This document shows positions 57,068 through 64,000 of a DNA stretch of 64,000 nucleotides, piece after piece. Source of the stretch: Betaproteobacteria bacterium (GTDB lineage: Bacteria > Pseudomonadota > Gammaproteobacteria > Burkholderiales > WYBJ01); assembly GCA_009377585.1 (NCBI GenBank), contig WHTS01000008.1, forward strand, positions 41,563-105,562, in the 5' to 3' direction. Below the pieces are notes generated by a model. That model had not been told where the DNA came from, did no database searches, and worked only from the letters and a program-made list of their open reading frames with translations. Positions within the stretch are counted from its first letter, which is position 1. Each line of letters starts with the position of its first letter. The position numbers were made by a program, and so were the translations under genes.

Positions 57068-58989
57068 CTGAAGTTCCTACTTGGCGAGAGCACGATTATG
57101 CTGAAGAGGCGTGCAGTTACGCCGTCTTTGGTTGTCGGTGCTCTGTCTACACGGTAATGGTATGGAGCAGATCGAGCGCGCGTTTCTGCTTCGGGTTTGG
57201 CGTAGTCACGATTTGGAAGGTAGCCGCGTTGGTGTCGGCGTTGGGAGCTCGGCAGGTGTTTCGTACGATGCTGGACAGTTCGTCCAGGCGGGTACGGAAG
57301 CTGTGTGCCGTGGTTCCATCGGGTAGGGTATGGCGTAGGGCTTTGCGCTCGGCGGCGACAGAGCGTTGTGCTGCGGCGACGGGATCGCGCACGGTCTTGG
57401 CCTGTTGGTCTTCATCGGCGAACAGCAGCGAACGCCACGCCGCTCGCATATGCCACTCGACGTAGTAGGCGAGCATGCAAAGGAAGATATGGCTTCGCAC
57501 GCGCTCGGCGAGTCGGTGGTGGATGGGGCGCACCTTGAGGTCCACGGTCTTCAGGCAGCGAAAAGCGCGCTCGACGTCGCTGAGCGACTTGTAGCTGCGC
57601 ACGACCTGAGGCGCGTCCATCGACTTGGCGCCAAGGGCAGTTCGCAGGATGTAGATGCCATCGAGTGCGGCTTCCTGGGCGAGGTGCTCATCGCGGATGC
57701 GAAAGGCGAAGCACTGCGCTTCGATGGTGAGCTCGAAATGCTTGGCCATTTTGTACTTGTCGACCACGCGCCCCACGCGCACGCCGATCTTATTGGTGCC
57801 TCGCAGGCGTTTGCGCTCCACCATCAACCGCACCTTGTCCAGTTCGCCCGCGGTCGCGTGTAACAGCTCCTGGCGCCTGTGGGCCCGGCGTTGGGCAAGC
57901 TGCGGATTGCGACACGCCACCAGGCGCTCGCCGGGGAAATCGGGATGCGTTAGCTCCAGGAGGTTGCGCTCATCGAACAACCCCAACTGCAGACCGCCCT
58001 GATCGATCAAGGAGCGAATCTGCGCGCTCTTGAGCGCGGTGATCCAACTCACGCCTTGCTGACCACGAAGCTCTTCGATCGCCTTCTGCGAGATCATGCC
58101 CCGGTCCCCGACGATGACCAGCGTGTCGATGCCGAACGCCTCGCGTAATCGCTTGACCTGCGGGAGCAGCGTCTGCGCGTCAGCGGTGTTGCCCTCGTAC
58201 ACCGAGACGGCCACCGGACAGCCCCCGGGCGCACTGACCAGCGCGTAGTTGACCTGGAGCTTGTTCTTCTTGCCGTCACGGTTGTGACCGATGCGCGCCA
58301 ACGGACAGCAGCGGCCTTCGAAATAGCTCGACGACAAGTCATAGAGCACCAGCCCGCCCGAGCGTAGATGACGCGCGGCGAGCTTCTTCTCGATCAGAGC
58401 TTGTCGCTCCAGCAGCCAGTCCATTGCCGCGTACAGCTCGTCCTCGGTGGCATCGGCCACGCCGAAGTCTTCGGCCAAGGTCGTGCTGTGCCACCAGCGG
58501 GTGGTCGCCAACTTGGTGTGCGGGGCGAGCACCCGCGCGGCCACCATCGCGCACACCAGATCGCGCTGCCGACTCGGTCGCGACCCCAGCAGCGCCTCGA
58601 ATCCCAGGGCTTGCATGGCTACACTGACGGCCTGCACATGGCCATGAGCGCGCGAGGCGATCGCCTCGAAGTGTTGCGCAACGGGCCCGAGTTGCTCGCC
58701 GCGCAGCACGGCACGGATGGCGAGGATCTGCTCGTCGGAGAGTGCGGACAGATTGGCGAGCGTGCGTTTGCGAACGCGCGTGCCTTCGCGATAGGACTCG
58801 CGCAGCAGATACGCCGGGCGCGCGCCGCGGTTCGGCACCATGTCGATATGCATGGGTACATACTACACCAATTCCCACGCATTGCAAGCCAATTACATGG
58901 CTACATTCTGCACCCGCTCCGCGCTAATAACACGCTGAATGGCCTGCCTTTACAGCCCTCAAGCTCACTGCAATGAGCAGGAACTTCAG
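57068..58989 (-). mobile_element. Complete IS1634-like insertion sequence with target duplication
   Basis: Inverted ends CTGAAGTTCCT (57068-57078) and AGGAACTTCAG (58979-58989) are perfect 11-bp repeats. The direct repeat TCTAAC flanks both sides (57062-57067 and 58990-58995), a 6-bp target duplication. The element is 1922 bp with one intact transposase gene. Intact ends and duplication point to a recent, possibly active insertion. Confidence 0.88.
57147..58853 (-). CDS. IS1634-family (IS4-like) transposase
   Basis: 568 residues, full length. DDE-type features: LVLYDLSSSYFEGRC near 168 (first Asp), TLVIVGDRGMISQKAIEEL near 245 (second Asp) and RSYKSLSDVERAFRCLKTVD near 432, the Y..VERAFR-LK block with the catalytic Glu. 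HHRLAERVRSHIFLCMLAYY then YVEWHM is typical near the C-terminus. No frameshift is present. It lies inside perfect inverted repeats on the minus strand. Confidence 0.92.
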   Translation of the reverse strand: MHIDMVPNRGARPAYLLRESYREGTRVRKRTLANLSALSDEQILAIRAVLRGEQLGPVAQHFEAIASRAHGHVQAVSVAMQALGFEALLGSRPSRQRDLVCAMVAARVLAPHTKLATTRWWHSTTLAEDFGVADATEDELYAAMDWLLERQALIEKKLAARHLRSGGLVLYDLSSSYFEGRCCPLARIGHNRDGKKNKLQVNYALVSAPGGCPVAVSVYEGNTADAQTLLPQVKRLREAFGIDTLVIVGDRGMISQKAIEELRGQQGVSWITALKSAQIRSLIDQGGLQLGLFDERNLLELTHPDFPGERLVACRNPQLAQRRAHRRQELLHATAGELDKVRLMVERKRLRGTNKIGVRVGRVVDKYKMAKHFELTIEAQCFAFRIRDEHLAQEAALDGIYILRTALGAKSMDAPQVVRSYKSLSDVERAFRCLKTVDLKVRPIHHRLAERVRSHIFLCMLAYYVEWHMRAAWRSLLFADEDQQAKTVRDPVAAAQRSVAAERKALRHTLPDGTTAHSFRTRLDELSSIVRNTCRAPNADTNAATFQIVTTPNPKQKRALDLLHTITV

Positions 58990-58998
58990 TCTAACAGA

Positions 58999-59040
58999 GG
59001 CCGCACCAGCTTAACCGCTTGTGCAGCCTTTCTTTTTTTT
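58999..59040 (+). terminator. Strong plus-strand intrinsic terminator beside the IS
   Basis: GGCCGCAC (58999-59006) and GTGCAGCC (59021-59028) pair with one mismatch around a 14-base loop, followed at once by TTTCTTTTTTTT. It lies 3 bases past the right target duplication. Before the insertion it followed a TAA (57064-57066) in the left flank. Confidence 0.65.
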
Positions 59041-59064
59041 ACGTCGGCGTCCGAGGCCGGAAAA

Positions 59065-59087
59065 CTCTAACGCCCACCGAGGGCGTG
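59065..59087 (-). terminator. Possible terminator of the pst operon
   Basis: On the minus strand ACGCCC, loop TCGGT, GGGCGT (59086-59070), then TAGAGTTTTCC. The stem is only six pairs. It lies about 98 bases after the pstB stop. Confidence 0.4.
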
Positions 59088-59183
59088 TTGGGGAGCAGCG
59101 CAAGATGACCAAGGACTCTCGCTATCCATGAGGGACCGAAGGGGAGCATCAGGTCAGTGATGCATAAAGGTGATGGTCCTGGC

Positions 59184-59999
59184 TCAACCGAAGCGACCGG
59201 TAATGTAATCCTGGGTGCGAGGCTCACGTGGCGACGTAAACATGTGATCGGTCGCGCCGAACTCGACGAGCTCGCCGAGATACATGAAGGCGGTGAAGTC
59301 GGAGACGCGCGCCGCCTGCTGCATGTTGTGGGTCACGATGACGATCGTGTAGTTGTTCTTGAGCTCGTCGATCAACTCCTCGACCTTGGCAGTGGAGATC
59401 GGGTCGAGCGCCGAGCATGGCTCATCGAGCAGGATCACCTCCGGCTTGAGCGCCGCGGTCCGCGCAATGCACAGACGCTGCTGCTGCCCGCCCGATAGGC
59501 TCAAGCCATTGGTCGAAAGCTTGTCCTTAACCTCGTCCCAGAGCGCGGCACGTTGTAATGCGGCTTCGACGCGCCCATCGAGTTCGGAGCGCGGAATGCG
59601 GTTGTAGAGCCTGATGCCGAAGGCGATGTTCTCGTAAATCGACATAGGAAAAGGTGTCGGCTTCTGGAACACCATGCCGATACGCGAGCGCAGCAAGTTG
59701 AGATCCTGCCTGGGCGACAGGATGTTCTCGCCGTCGAACATCACCTCGCCGGTAGCGCGCTGGGCGGGATAAAGATCATAGATTCGATTGAGCGCGCGCA
59801 ACAGGGTCGACTTTCCGCAGCCAGAGGGACCGACGATGGCTGTCACCCTGTTCTGATAAAGCGACAAGTTGATATCCTTCAGCGCTCTGCTGTCGCCATA
59901 GTGAAAGTTCAGGTTGTGGATCGAGAGCCTTTCCTTCAGGTCATCGACATCGATTGACATATCGGTGACCTTCGGGGCCGAGTGCGACGCGAGGTTCAT
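59184..59999 (-). CDS. pstB: Phosphate ABC transporter ATP-binding protein
   Basis: 271 residues. Walker A is [18 protein letters not shown] near 55; then [20 protein letters not shown], typical of PstB; signature [16 protein letters not shown] near 163; Walker [19 protein letters not shown] near 182. [20 protein letters not shown] closes it. It drives phosphate import with PstCA. The ATG at 59999 overlaps the pstA stop by four bases. No phoU follows: an IS and unrelated sequence lie downstream. Confidence 0.95.
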   Translation of the reverse strand: MNLASHSAPKVTDMSIDVDDLKERLSIHNLNFHYGDSRALKDINLSLYQNRVTAIVGPSGCGKSTLLRALNRIYDLYPAQRATGEVMFDGENILSPRQDLNLLRSRIGMVFQKPTPFPMSIYENIAFGIRLYNRIPRSELDGRVEAALQRAALWDEVKDKLSTNGLSLSGGQQQRLCIARTAALKPEVILLDEPCSALDPISTAKVEELIDELKNNYTIVIVTHNMQQAARVSDFTAFMYLGELVEFGATDHMFTSPREPRTQDYITGRFG

Positions 60000-60838
60000 G
60001 GCTCTTTTCTCGATGCTGCGACGGCGCGTGCAACGATGCTGAGCGCGAGCACCGCCAAGGTGATAATGAGCGCGCCGGTCCAGGCGAGCTTCTGCCAATC
60101 CTCGTACGGGCTTAAAGCGAACTGGAATATGACGACCGGCAGACTTGCCATCGGCGCATCAAGATTAGTGCTCCAGAACTGATTGTTAAGTGCTGTGAAC
60201 AGGAGCGGCGCCGTTTCACCGCTGATGCGCGCGACGGCGAGCAGAACGCCCGTCAGCATTCCAGCGCGAGCGACCCGGTAACAAACGTGGCGAATGACAT
60301 AGGCCCGCGGCAGACCGAGCGCGAAAGCGGACTCCCGCAATGGGTTTGATACCATCAATAGCATGTCTTCGGTCGTCCGCACGACAACGGGAATGACGAT
60401 CAACGCCAATGCCACCGCCCCTGCCCAGGCGGAAAAGTGGCCCATCGGATAGACCATGATCTCGTACACGAAAAGGCCGATCACTATGGAGGGCGCACTG
60501 AGCAGAATGTCATTAATGAAACGCACCACGCTGGTCAGCTTATCGTGGCGTCCGTATTCGGCCATATAGGTGCCGGCGAGGATGCCGACCGGTGTGCCGA
60601 TCGCAACGGCGAGCATCGTCATGATCAAGCTGCCGACGATCGGATTGAGCAAGCCGCCGACTGACCCCGGCGGCGGCGTCATCTCGGTGAAAACCTGAAC
60701 GGAGAGACCGCTGAACCCCTTCCACAGCAATACCGCAAGTATGAGCACCAGCCAACTGAGCCCAAGGAACGTCGCCGCCAGTGACAGGCACGTCGCGAGC
60801 CCGTTGCGGCGGCGGCGGGATCTGTAAAGATTGCTCAT
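59996..60838 (-). CDS. pstA: Phosphate ABC transporter permease PstA
   Basis: 280 residues, six helices. [20 protein letters not shown] then [37 protein letters not shown] and [20 protein letters not shown] with [16 protein letters not shown] are PstA hallmarks, including the EAA-type loop that contacts PstB. It overlaps pstB and pstC with ATGA junctions on both sides. Confidence 0.95.
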   Translation of the reverse strand: MSNLYRSRRRRNGLATCLSLAATFLGLSWLVLILAVLLWKGFSGLSVQVFTEMTPPPGSVGGLLNPIVGSLIMTMLAVAIGTPVGILAGTYMAEYGRHDKLTSVVRFINDILLSAPSIVIGLFVYEIMVYPMGHFSAWAGAVALALIVIPVVVRTTEDMLLMVSNPLRESAFALGLPRAYVIRHVCYRVARAGMLTGVLLAVARISGETAPLLFTALNNQFWSTNLDAPMASLPVVIFQFALSPYEDWQKLAWTGALIITLAVLALSIVARAVAASRKEP

Positions 60839-61800
60839 GGGGCTACCCGATCCTCCAGGCGCATCAGCAGATAGCGTGCGAGGGCGAGCACGATGAACGT
60901 GATGACGAACAAGATCAATCCAAGCGCGATGAGGGATGAGCTGTAGAGGTCGCCGACGGCCTCGGTGAACTCGTTGGCGATGGTTGCCGAGATGGTCGTG
61001 CCAGGGGCCAGGATCGAGCCAGAAACACGGTGTGCGTTGCCGATGACGAAGGTCACCGCCATTGTCTCGCCAAGCGCGCGGCCAAGGCCGAGCATGACGC
61101 CGCCGATCACCCCCACCCGCGCATACGGCAGGACGACGTAGCGGACGACCTCCCATGTGGTGCAGCCTACGCCGTAGGCCGCCTCCTTGAGCACCGGCGG
61201 CACGGCCTCGAACACATCGCGAGAGATCGAGGCGATGAACGGCAGCACCATGATCGCAAGAATCAGCCCCGCGGTGAGGATGCCAATGCCATAAGGAGGA
61301 CCGGCAAACAGGGTGGAGAGCACCGGAACAGGGCCAAACAACTCGATCAGGAACGGCTGCAGTGTGTGCTGCAGGAACGGGGCGAACACGAACAACCCCC
61401 AGATGCCATAGATGATGCTGGGGATGCCGGCGAGCAGTTCAATGGCAATGCCGATCGGTCGGCGCAGCCGCATGGGGCAAATCTCGGTCAGGAACACCGC
61501 GATCATCAGACTGACGGGCACCGCGATCGTCATGGCGATGGCCGATGTGACCAGCGTGCCGTAAATCGGGGCGAGCGCGCCGAACTTCTCAGTGACCGGA
61601 TTCCACATCTCCGTCGTCAGAAACGCGAGACCGAAGGCGCGCAGCGCCGGCAGTGCCCCGGAGACGAGCACCACGATCGCGGAACCAAGGACCATCAGCA
61701 CCCCGAGCGCGGACGTCCGGGTGAGGATGCGGAAGACGGCATCGCGGCTCCGCAACCGCCGGAACACGGCGAGTCGTGAAAAGGAATCGGCGGCGCTCAC
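60835..61800 (-). CDS. pstC: Phosphate ABC transporter permease PstC
   Basis: 321 residues, six helices. [55 protein letters not shown] and [20 protein letters not shown] (EAA loop) with [20 protein letters not shown] are diagnostic. The start is a GTG at 61800 with AAGGGGC upstream. It is separated from pstS by 188 bases with no gene, where a secondary promoter or mRNA-processing site could lie. Confidence 0.95.
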   Translation of the reverse strand: MSAADSFSRLAVFRRLRSRDAVFRILTRTSALGVLMVLGSAIVVLVSGALPALRAFGLAFLTTEMWNPVTEKFGALAPIYGTLVTSAIAMTIAVPVSLMIAVFLTEICPMRLRRPIGIAIELLAGIPSIIYGIWGLFVFAPFLQHTLQPFLIELFGPVPVLSTLFAGPPYGIGILTAGLILAIMVLPFIASISRDVFEAVPPVLKEAAYGVGCTTWEVVRYVVLPYARVGVIGGVMLGLGRALGETMAVTFVIGNAHRVSGSILAPGTTISATIANEFTEAVGDLYSSSLIALGLILFVITFIVLALARYLLMRLEDRVAP

Positions 61801-61988
61801 AAAGGCGCCCCTTAGCGCCCATCCGTCGCGTCATGTCTCTGGATAGGCGGTAGCGGCAACTTCCCTCCGATGTCGTCCAAGATGCACTCTGGGTTCGGCC
61901 CGTAAAGCGGTCTCACAGTCGCGCGCACAAATCGCCCGACATGAGATGAAAAGACGCCAGGCGACGCCTTTCCCGGCACGGCCGGTAT

Positions 61989-63041
61989 TCAGTTGGTCGT
62001 AGCGGAGAGCGGCTTGCCGCTCGCGTCCTTGATCTCGGCAGCCCAGGTCTTCTCGATATCCTCGACCACATTGGCGGGCATGGGCACGTAGTCGAGCTCT
62101 TCCGCCATCTTGCCGCCGTTGCGATAGCACCAGGCGAAAAACTTGAGCGCCTCGGCGGCGGCGGCGGGATCCTGCGGATTCTTGTAAATGAGGATCCAGG
62201 TAGCCGCGGTCATCGGCCATGAGGTGTCGCCGGGCTGGTTAGCCAGGATCACGCCATAGCCCGGCTTGGACTTCCAATCGGCATTCGCGGCCGCGGCCTG
62301 GAAGGCCTCCGACGTCGGAGCGACAACCTTGCCTGCCTTGTTGACCATGTTGGTGTAGGTCAGCTTGTTCTGCAGGGCATAGGCGAATTCGACGTAACCG
62401 ATCGAGCTCTTGGTGTTGGCGACGTTGTTGGCGACGCCTTCGTTGCCCTTGGCGCCGATGCCGACCCGCCATTGCAATGATGTGTTGACGCCGACATTCG
62501 ACTTCCAGTTCTCGCTGACTTCCGCCAGATAGTAGGCGAAGTTGTAGGTCGTGCCCGAGCCGTCGGAACGGTGAACGACGGCAATCGCCTGGTTCGGGAG
62601 TTCGGCGCTCGGATTGAGCTTCTTGATAGCGGGATCGTCCCAGTTCGTAATCTCGCCGAGGAAGATGCTGGCGACGGTCGGGCCGTCGAGCACGAGCTCA
62701 CCAGCAGTGATACCATCAAGGTTCACGACCGGGACGATGCCGCCCATGACCATGGGGAACTGAACCAAGCCGGTCTCCTCGAGGTCTTTGCCGGAGAGTG
62801 GCGCATCGGAAGCGCCGAACGTTACGGTCTTGGCTTTGATCTGCTTGATGCCGCCGCCGGAGCCAATCGACTGATAGTTCAGCCCGATACCGGTCTCCTT
62901 CTTGTAGGCATCCGCCCACTTGGCGTAAATCGGATAGGGAAAGGTGGCCCCAGCGCCGGAGATTTCGGCAGCAATTGCCGGGGCGAGCGTGGCGGCGAGT
63001 GCGAAGCTGGCCGCTGCAACGGCGTGGAACAGTTTTTTCAT
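61989..63041 (-). CDS. pstS: Periplasmic phosphate-binding protein PstS
   Basis: 350 residues. Signal peptide [20 protein letters not shown] then [20 protein letters not shown], the conserved mature start with the phosphate-contacting SGAGATFP loop. [28 protein letters not shown] and [18 protein letters not shown] complete the anion site. GAGAGAG precedes the ATG. Expression is likely PhoB-dependent given the Pho box upstream. Confidence 0.95.
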   Translation of the reverse strand: MKKLFHAVAAASFALAATLAPAIAAEISGAGATFPYPIYAKWADAYKKETGIGLNYQSIGSGGGIKQIKAKTVTFGASDAPLSGKDLEETGLVQFPMVMGGIVPVVNLDGITAGELVLDGPTVASIFLGEITNWDDPAIKKLNPSAELPNQAIAVVHRSDGSGTTYNFAYYLAEVSENWKSNVGVNTSLQWRVGIGAKGNEGVANNVANTKSSIGYVEFAYALQNKLTYTNMVNKAGKVVAPTSEAFQAAAANADWKSKPGYGVILANQPGDTSWPMTAATWILIYKNPQDPAAAAEALKFFAWCYRNGGKMAEELDYVPMPANVVEDIEKTWAAEIKDASGKPLSATTN

Positions 63042-63170
63042 TTGGCTCTCTCCATGTTTGATGTTTGCGCCGAACCCAAGGCAGGGTCGATTGGGACCTC
63101 TGCACTTCCTCGGTCCTTCGCTCGATCGACCACCGCCAGCACCTTTTTAGGGCCCGCAGCTAACATCCGT

Positions 63171-63199
63171 ATGACGTTTAAGTGACAGTTGGATGACAG
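63171..63199 (-). promoter_or_regulatory. Pho box with three half-sites upstream of pstS
   Basis: On the minus strand CTGTCAT (63199-63193), CTGTCAC (63188-63182) and ACGTCAT (63177-63171) occur at exact 11-base spacing, separated by A/T-containing 4-base spacers (CCAA, TTAA). This is the PhoB direct-repeat pattern. It lies about 130 bases before the pstS ATG. Confidence 0.85.
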
Positions 63200-63423
63200 C
63201 AGGGTCAGCGACAGGAAGCGCCACACACCATTTCTTCGTGGGCCTCACGATTGTCGCGGTGCTGCGTTCCTGGCTGTCTCGATGACAGCCGCCCTGGCTA
63301 TTGGCGAAAGAGTCACCCTGAAAAACACGCACGCTGTTGGTTTCAGGGGATTCCCCTGGCGGTCGAAGGATTGGAGAATGCCGGATATCCGCCGTTCGAG
63401 GTGCGTTTTCCGGGGTATTTGCG
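63200..63423. other. Intergenic, no gene recognised
   Basis: Several short open frames on both strands, none with a recognisable family or ribosome site. It lies between the Pho box and mobile-element remnants and may include the end of a degraded IS. Confidence 0.35.
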
Positions 63424-63554
63424 ATGCGACCGTCCCGCCCGTCTTCCGGCGAGGCCGACCTGTTCCGCAAGCGCCTGAGGCGATCATCGACCCGAAGCAT
63501 CCGCTGGTGTGGCTGACCGGGCTGATCCCACGGGCGAGCTTGGATGCGGCTTAA
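63424..63554 (+). pseudogene. Frameshifted N-terminal fragment of a transposase (IS5-like)
   Basis: The ATG at 63424 starts MRPSRPSSGEADLFRKRL; the frame then shifts near 63470-63480, and another frame continues EAIIDPKHPLVWLTGLI and ends in a TAA at 63552. SSGEADLFR.RL..IIDP.HPLV.L is the usual opening of one group of IS5-like transposases. Only about 42 codons remain. Confidence 0.55.
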
Positions 63555-63931
63555 GGCGGTTCTTCCGTTCGCTCCGCCGGGCCGGCATCGTCGAGCGCCT
63601 CGACGCCGAGCGCTGGCGCATCCCCGACGACTTCGAGAGCCGTGCGCGGGATTACGATACCGGACGCACCAGGCAGCTCGGCGCGCGGGTGCTGTCGCTC
63701 GTCGACCTCGACGCCCAGGTGACGGTAAGCGCCGCCACCTGGCTCGACCGCGAGCTGATTGCCGACGCGCCGGTCCCGCTCCGCGACGGCGGGTTCGGCC
63801 GGGAGGCAAGAAACGCGCTCGCCCGGCGCCGGCAATGGCTGATCGCGGAGGGACTCGCGCGGGAGGATGGCGGCAAGATCATCTATCGGTGTCATCGTCG
63901 TTCCGATAGTCGTGTGAATTGGTCGGGATGA
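63555..63931 (+). pseudogene. Fragment of a conjugative relaxase (DUF3363 region)
   Basis: The frame reads RRAGIVERLDAERWRIPDDF, ESRARDYDTG, ATWLDRELIADAPVPLRDGG and FGREARNALARRRQWLIAEG, matching the C-terminal DUF3363 domain of VirD2/TraI-type relaxases. It then ends abruptly (IIYRCHRRSD...) at a TGA. The N-terminal nicking domain is missing and no start is supported, so this is a relic of an integrative or conjugative element. Confidence 0.65.
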
Positions 63932-64000
63932 ACGTCGTGGATTTTGTTCGTGCGTTTTCTTCGAGGCGCTCTATCTCAAGGGTCTTTTTCGCGCCGTTTG

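Overview
The window is GC-rich (roughly two thirds G+C by eye) and looks like a chromosomal segment of a betaproteobacterium, probably Burkholderiales-like. Reasons: three intact and three fragmentary Bug/TctC-type solute-binding genes, tripartite tricarboxylate transporter remnants next to MmgE/PrpD, amidohydrolase, NIPSNAP and CMD genes, a malQ-treY fusion, and betaproteobacterial-style intergenic palindromes. No rRNA, tRNA, CRISPR array or prophage was seen. Species cannot be named from sequence alone.

Left part (1-17.6 kb): an accessory catabolic region. It holds a partial argininosuccinate-lyase-like gene, a NIPSNAP protein, a Tat-type amidohydrolase, Bug proteins, a MmgE/PrpD protein, a cupin-rubredoxin fusion, a secreted bifunctional-nuclease-like protein, an acetolactate-synthase-like TPP enzyme, a double-CMD protein, a UGSC selenoprotein with its large neighbour, a lipoprotein, a luciferase-like oxidoreductase and a cupin. 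The UGSC gene reads through an in-frame TGA (U-G-S-C) followed at the right distance by a perfect 8-bp stem with a GTG loop, a good bacterial SECIS. Decay and recombination are visible: a Bug N-terminal stub, a back-to-back tctA/Bug truncation, and inverted repeats around the TPP gene.

Centre (17.8-45.8 kb): an alpha-glucan and trehalose island. One tightly coupled minus-strand operon reads glgB-glgE-treS/mak-glgC-glgX-treZ-malQ/treY-mscS. It joins the maltose-1-phosphate route (TreS-Mak-GlgE-GlgB), ADP-glucose supply (GlgC), debranching (GlgX) and trehalose release (TreYZ, MalQ). A second, plus-strand block has a GT4 glycosyltransferase and an amylo-alpha-1,6-glucosidase. No glgA or glgP is present in the window. 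Around this lie stress-type genes: glycine-zipper proteins, a lysine-rich DUF6496-like protein, UdgX, hemerythrin, isochorismatase-like, degenerate GGDEF, a large KatE catalase, DUF2231 and a peptidoglycan-binding protein. The whole reads like an osmotic/oxidative/desiccation stress island.

Right part (51.8-64 kb): a three-gene operon for a 2-oxoacid:acceptor oxidoreductase (NADPH-type flavoprotein with ferredoxin domains, then KorA and KorB); a complete IS1634-like element with 11-bp inverted repeats and a 6-bp target duplication; a pstSCAB phosphate transporter operon behind a three-half-site Pho box; and at the edge, remnants of a transposase and a conjugative relaxase (DUF3363), showing mobile DNA has passed through.
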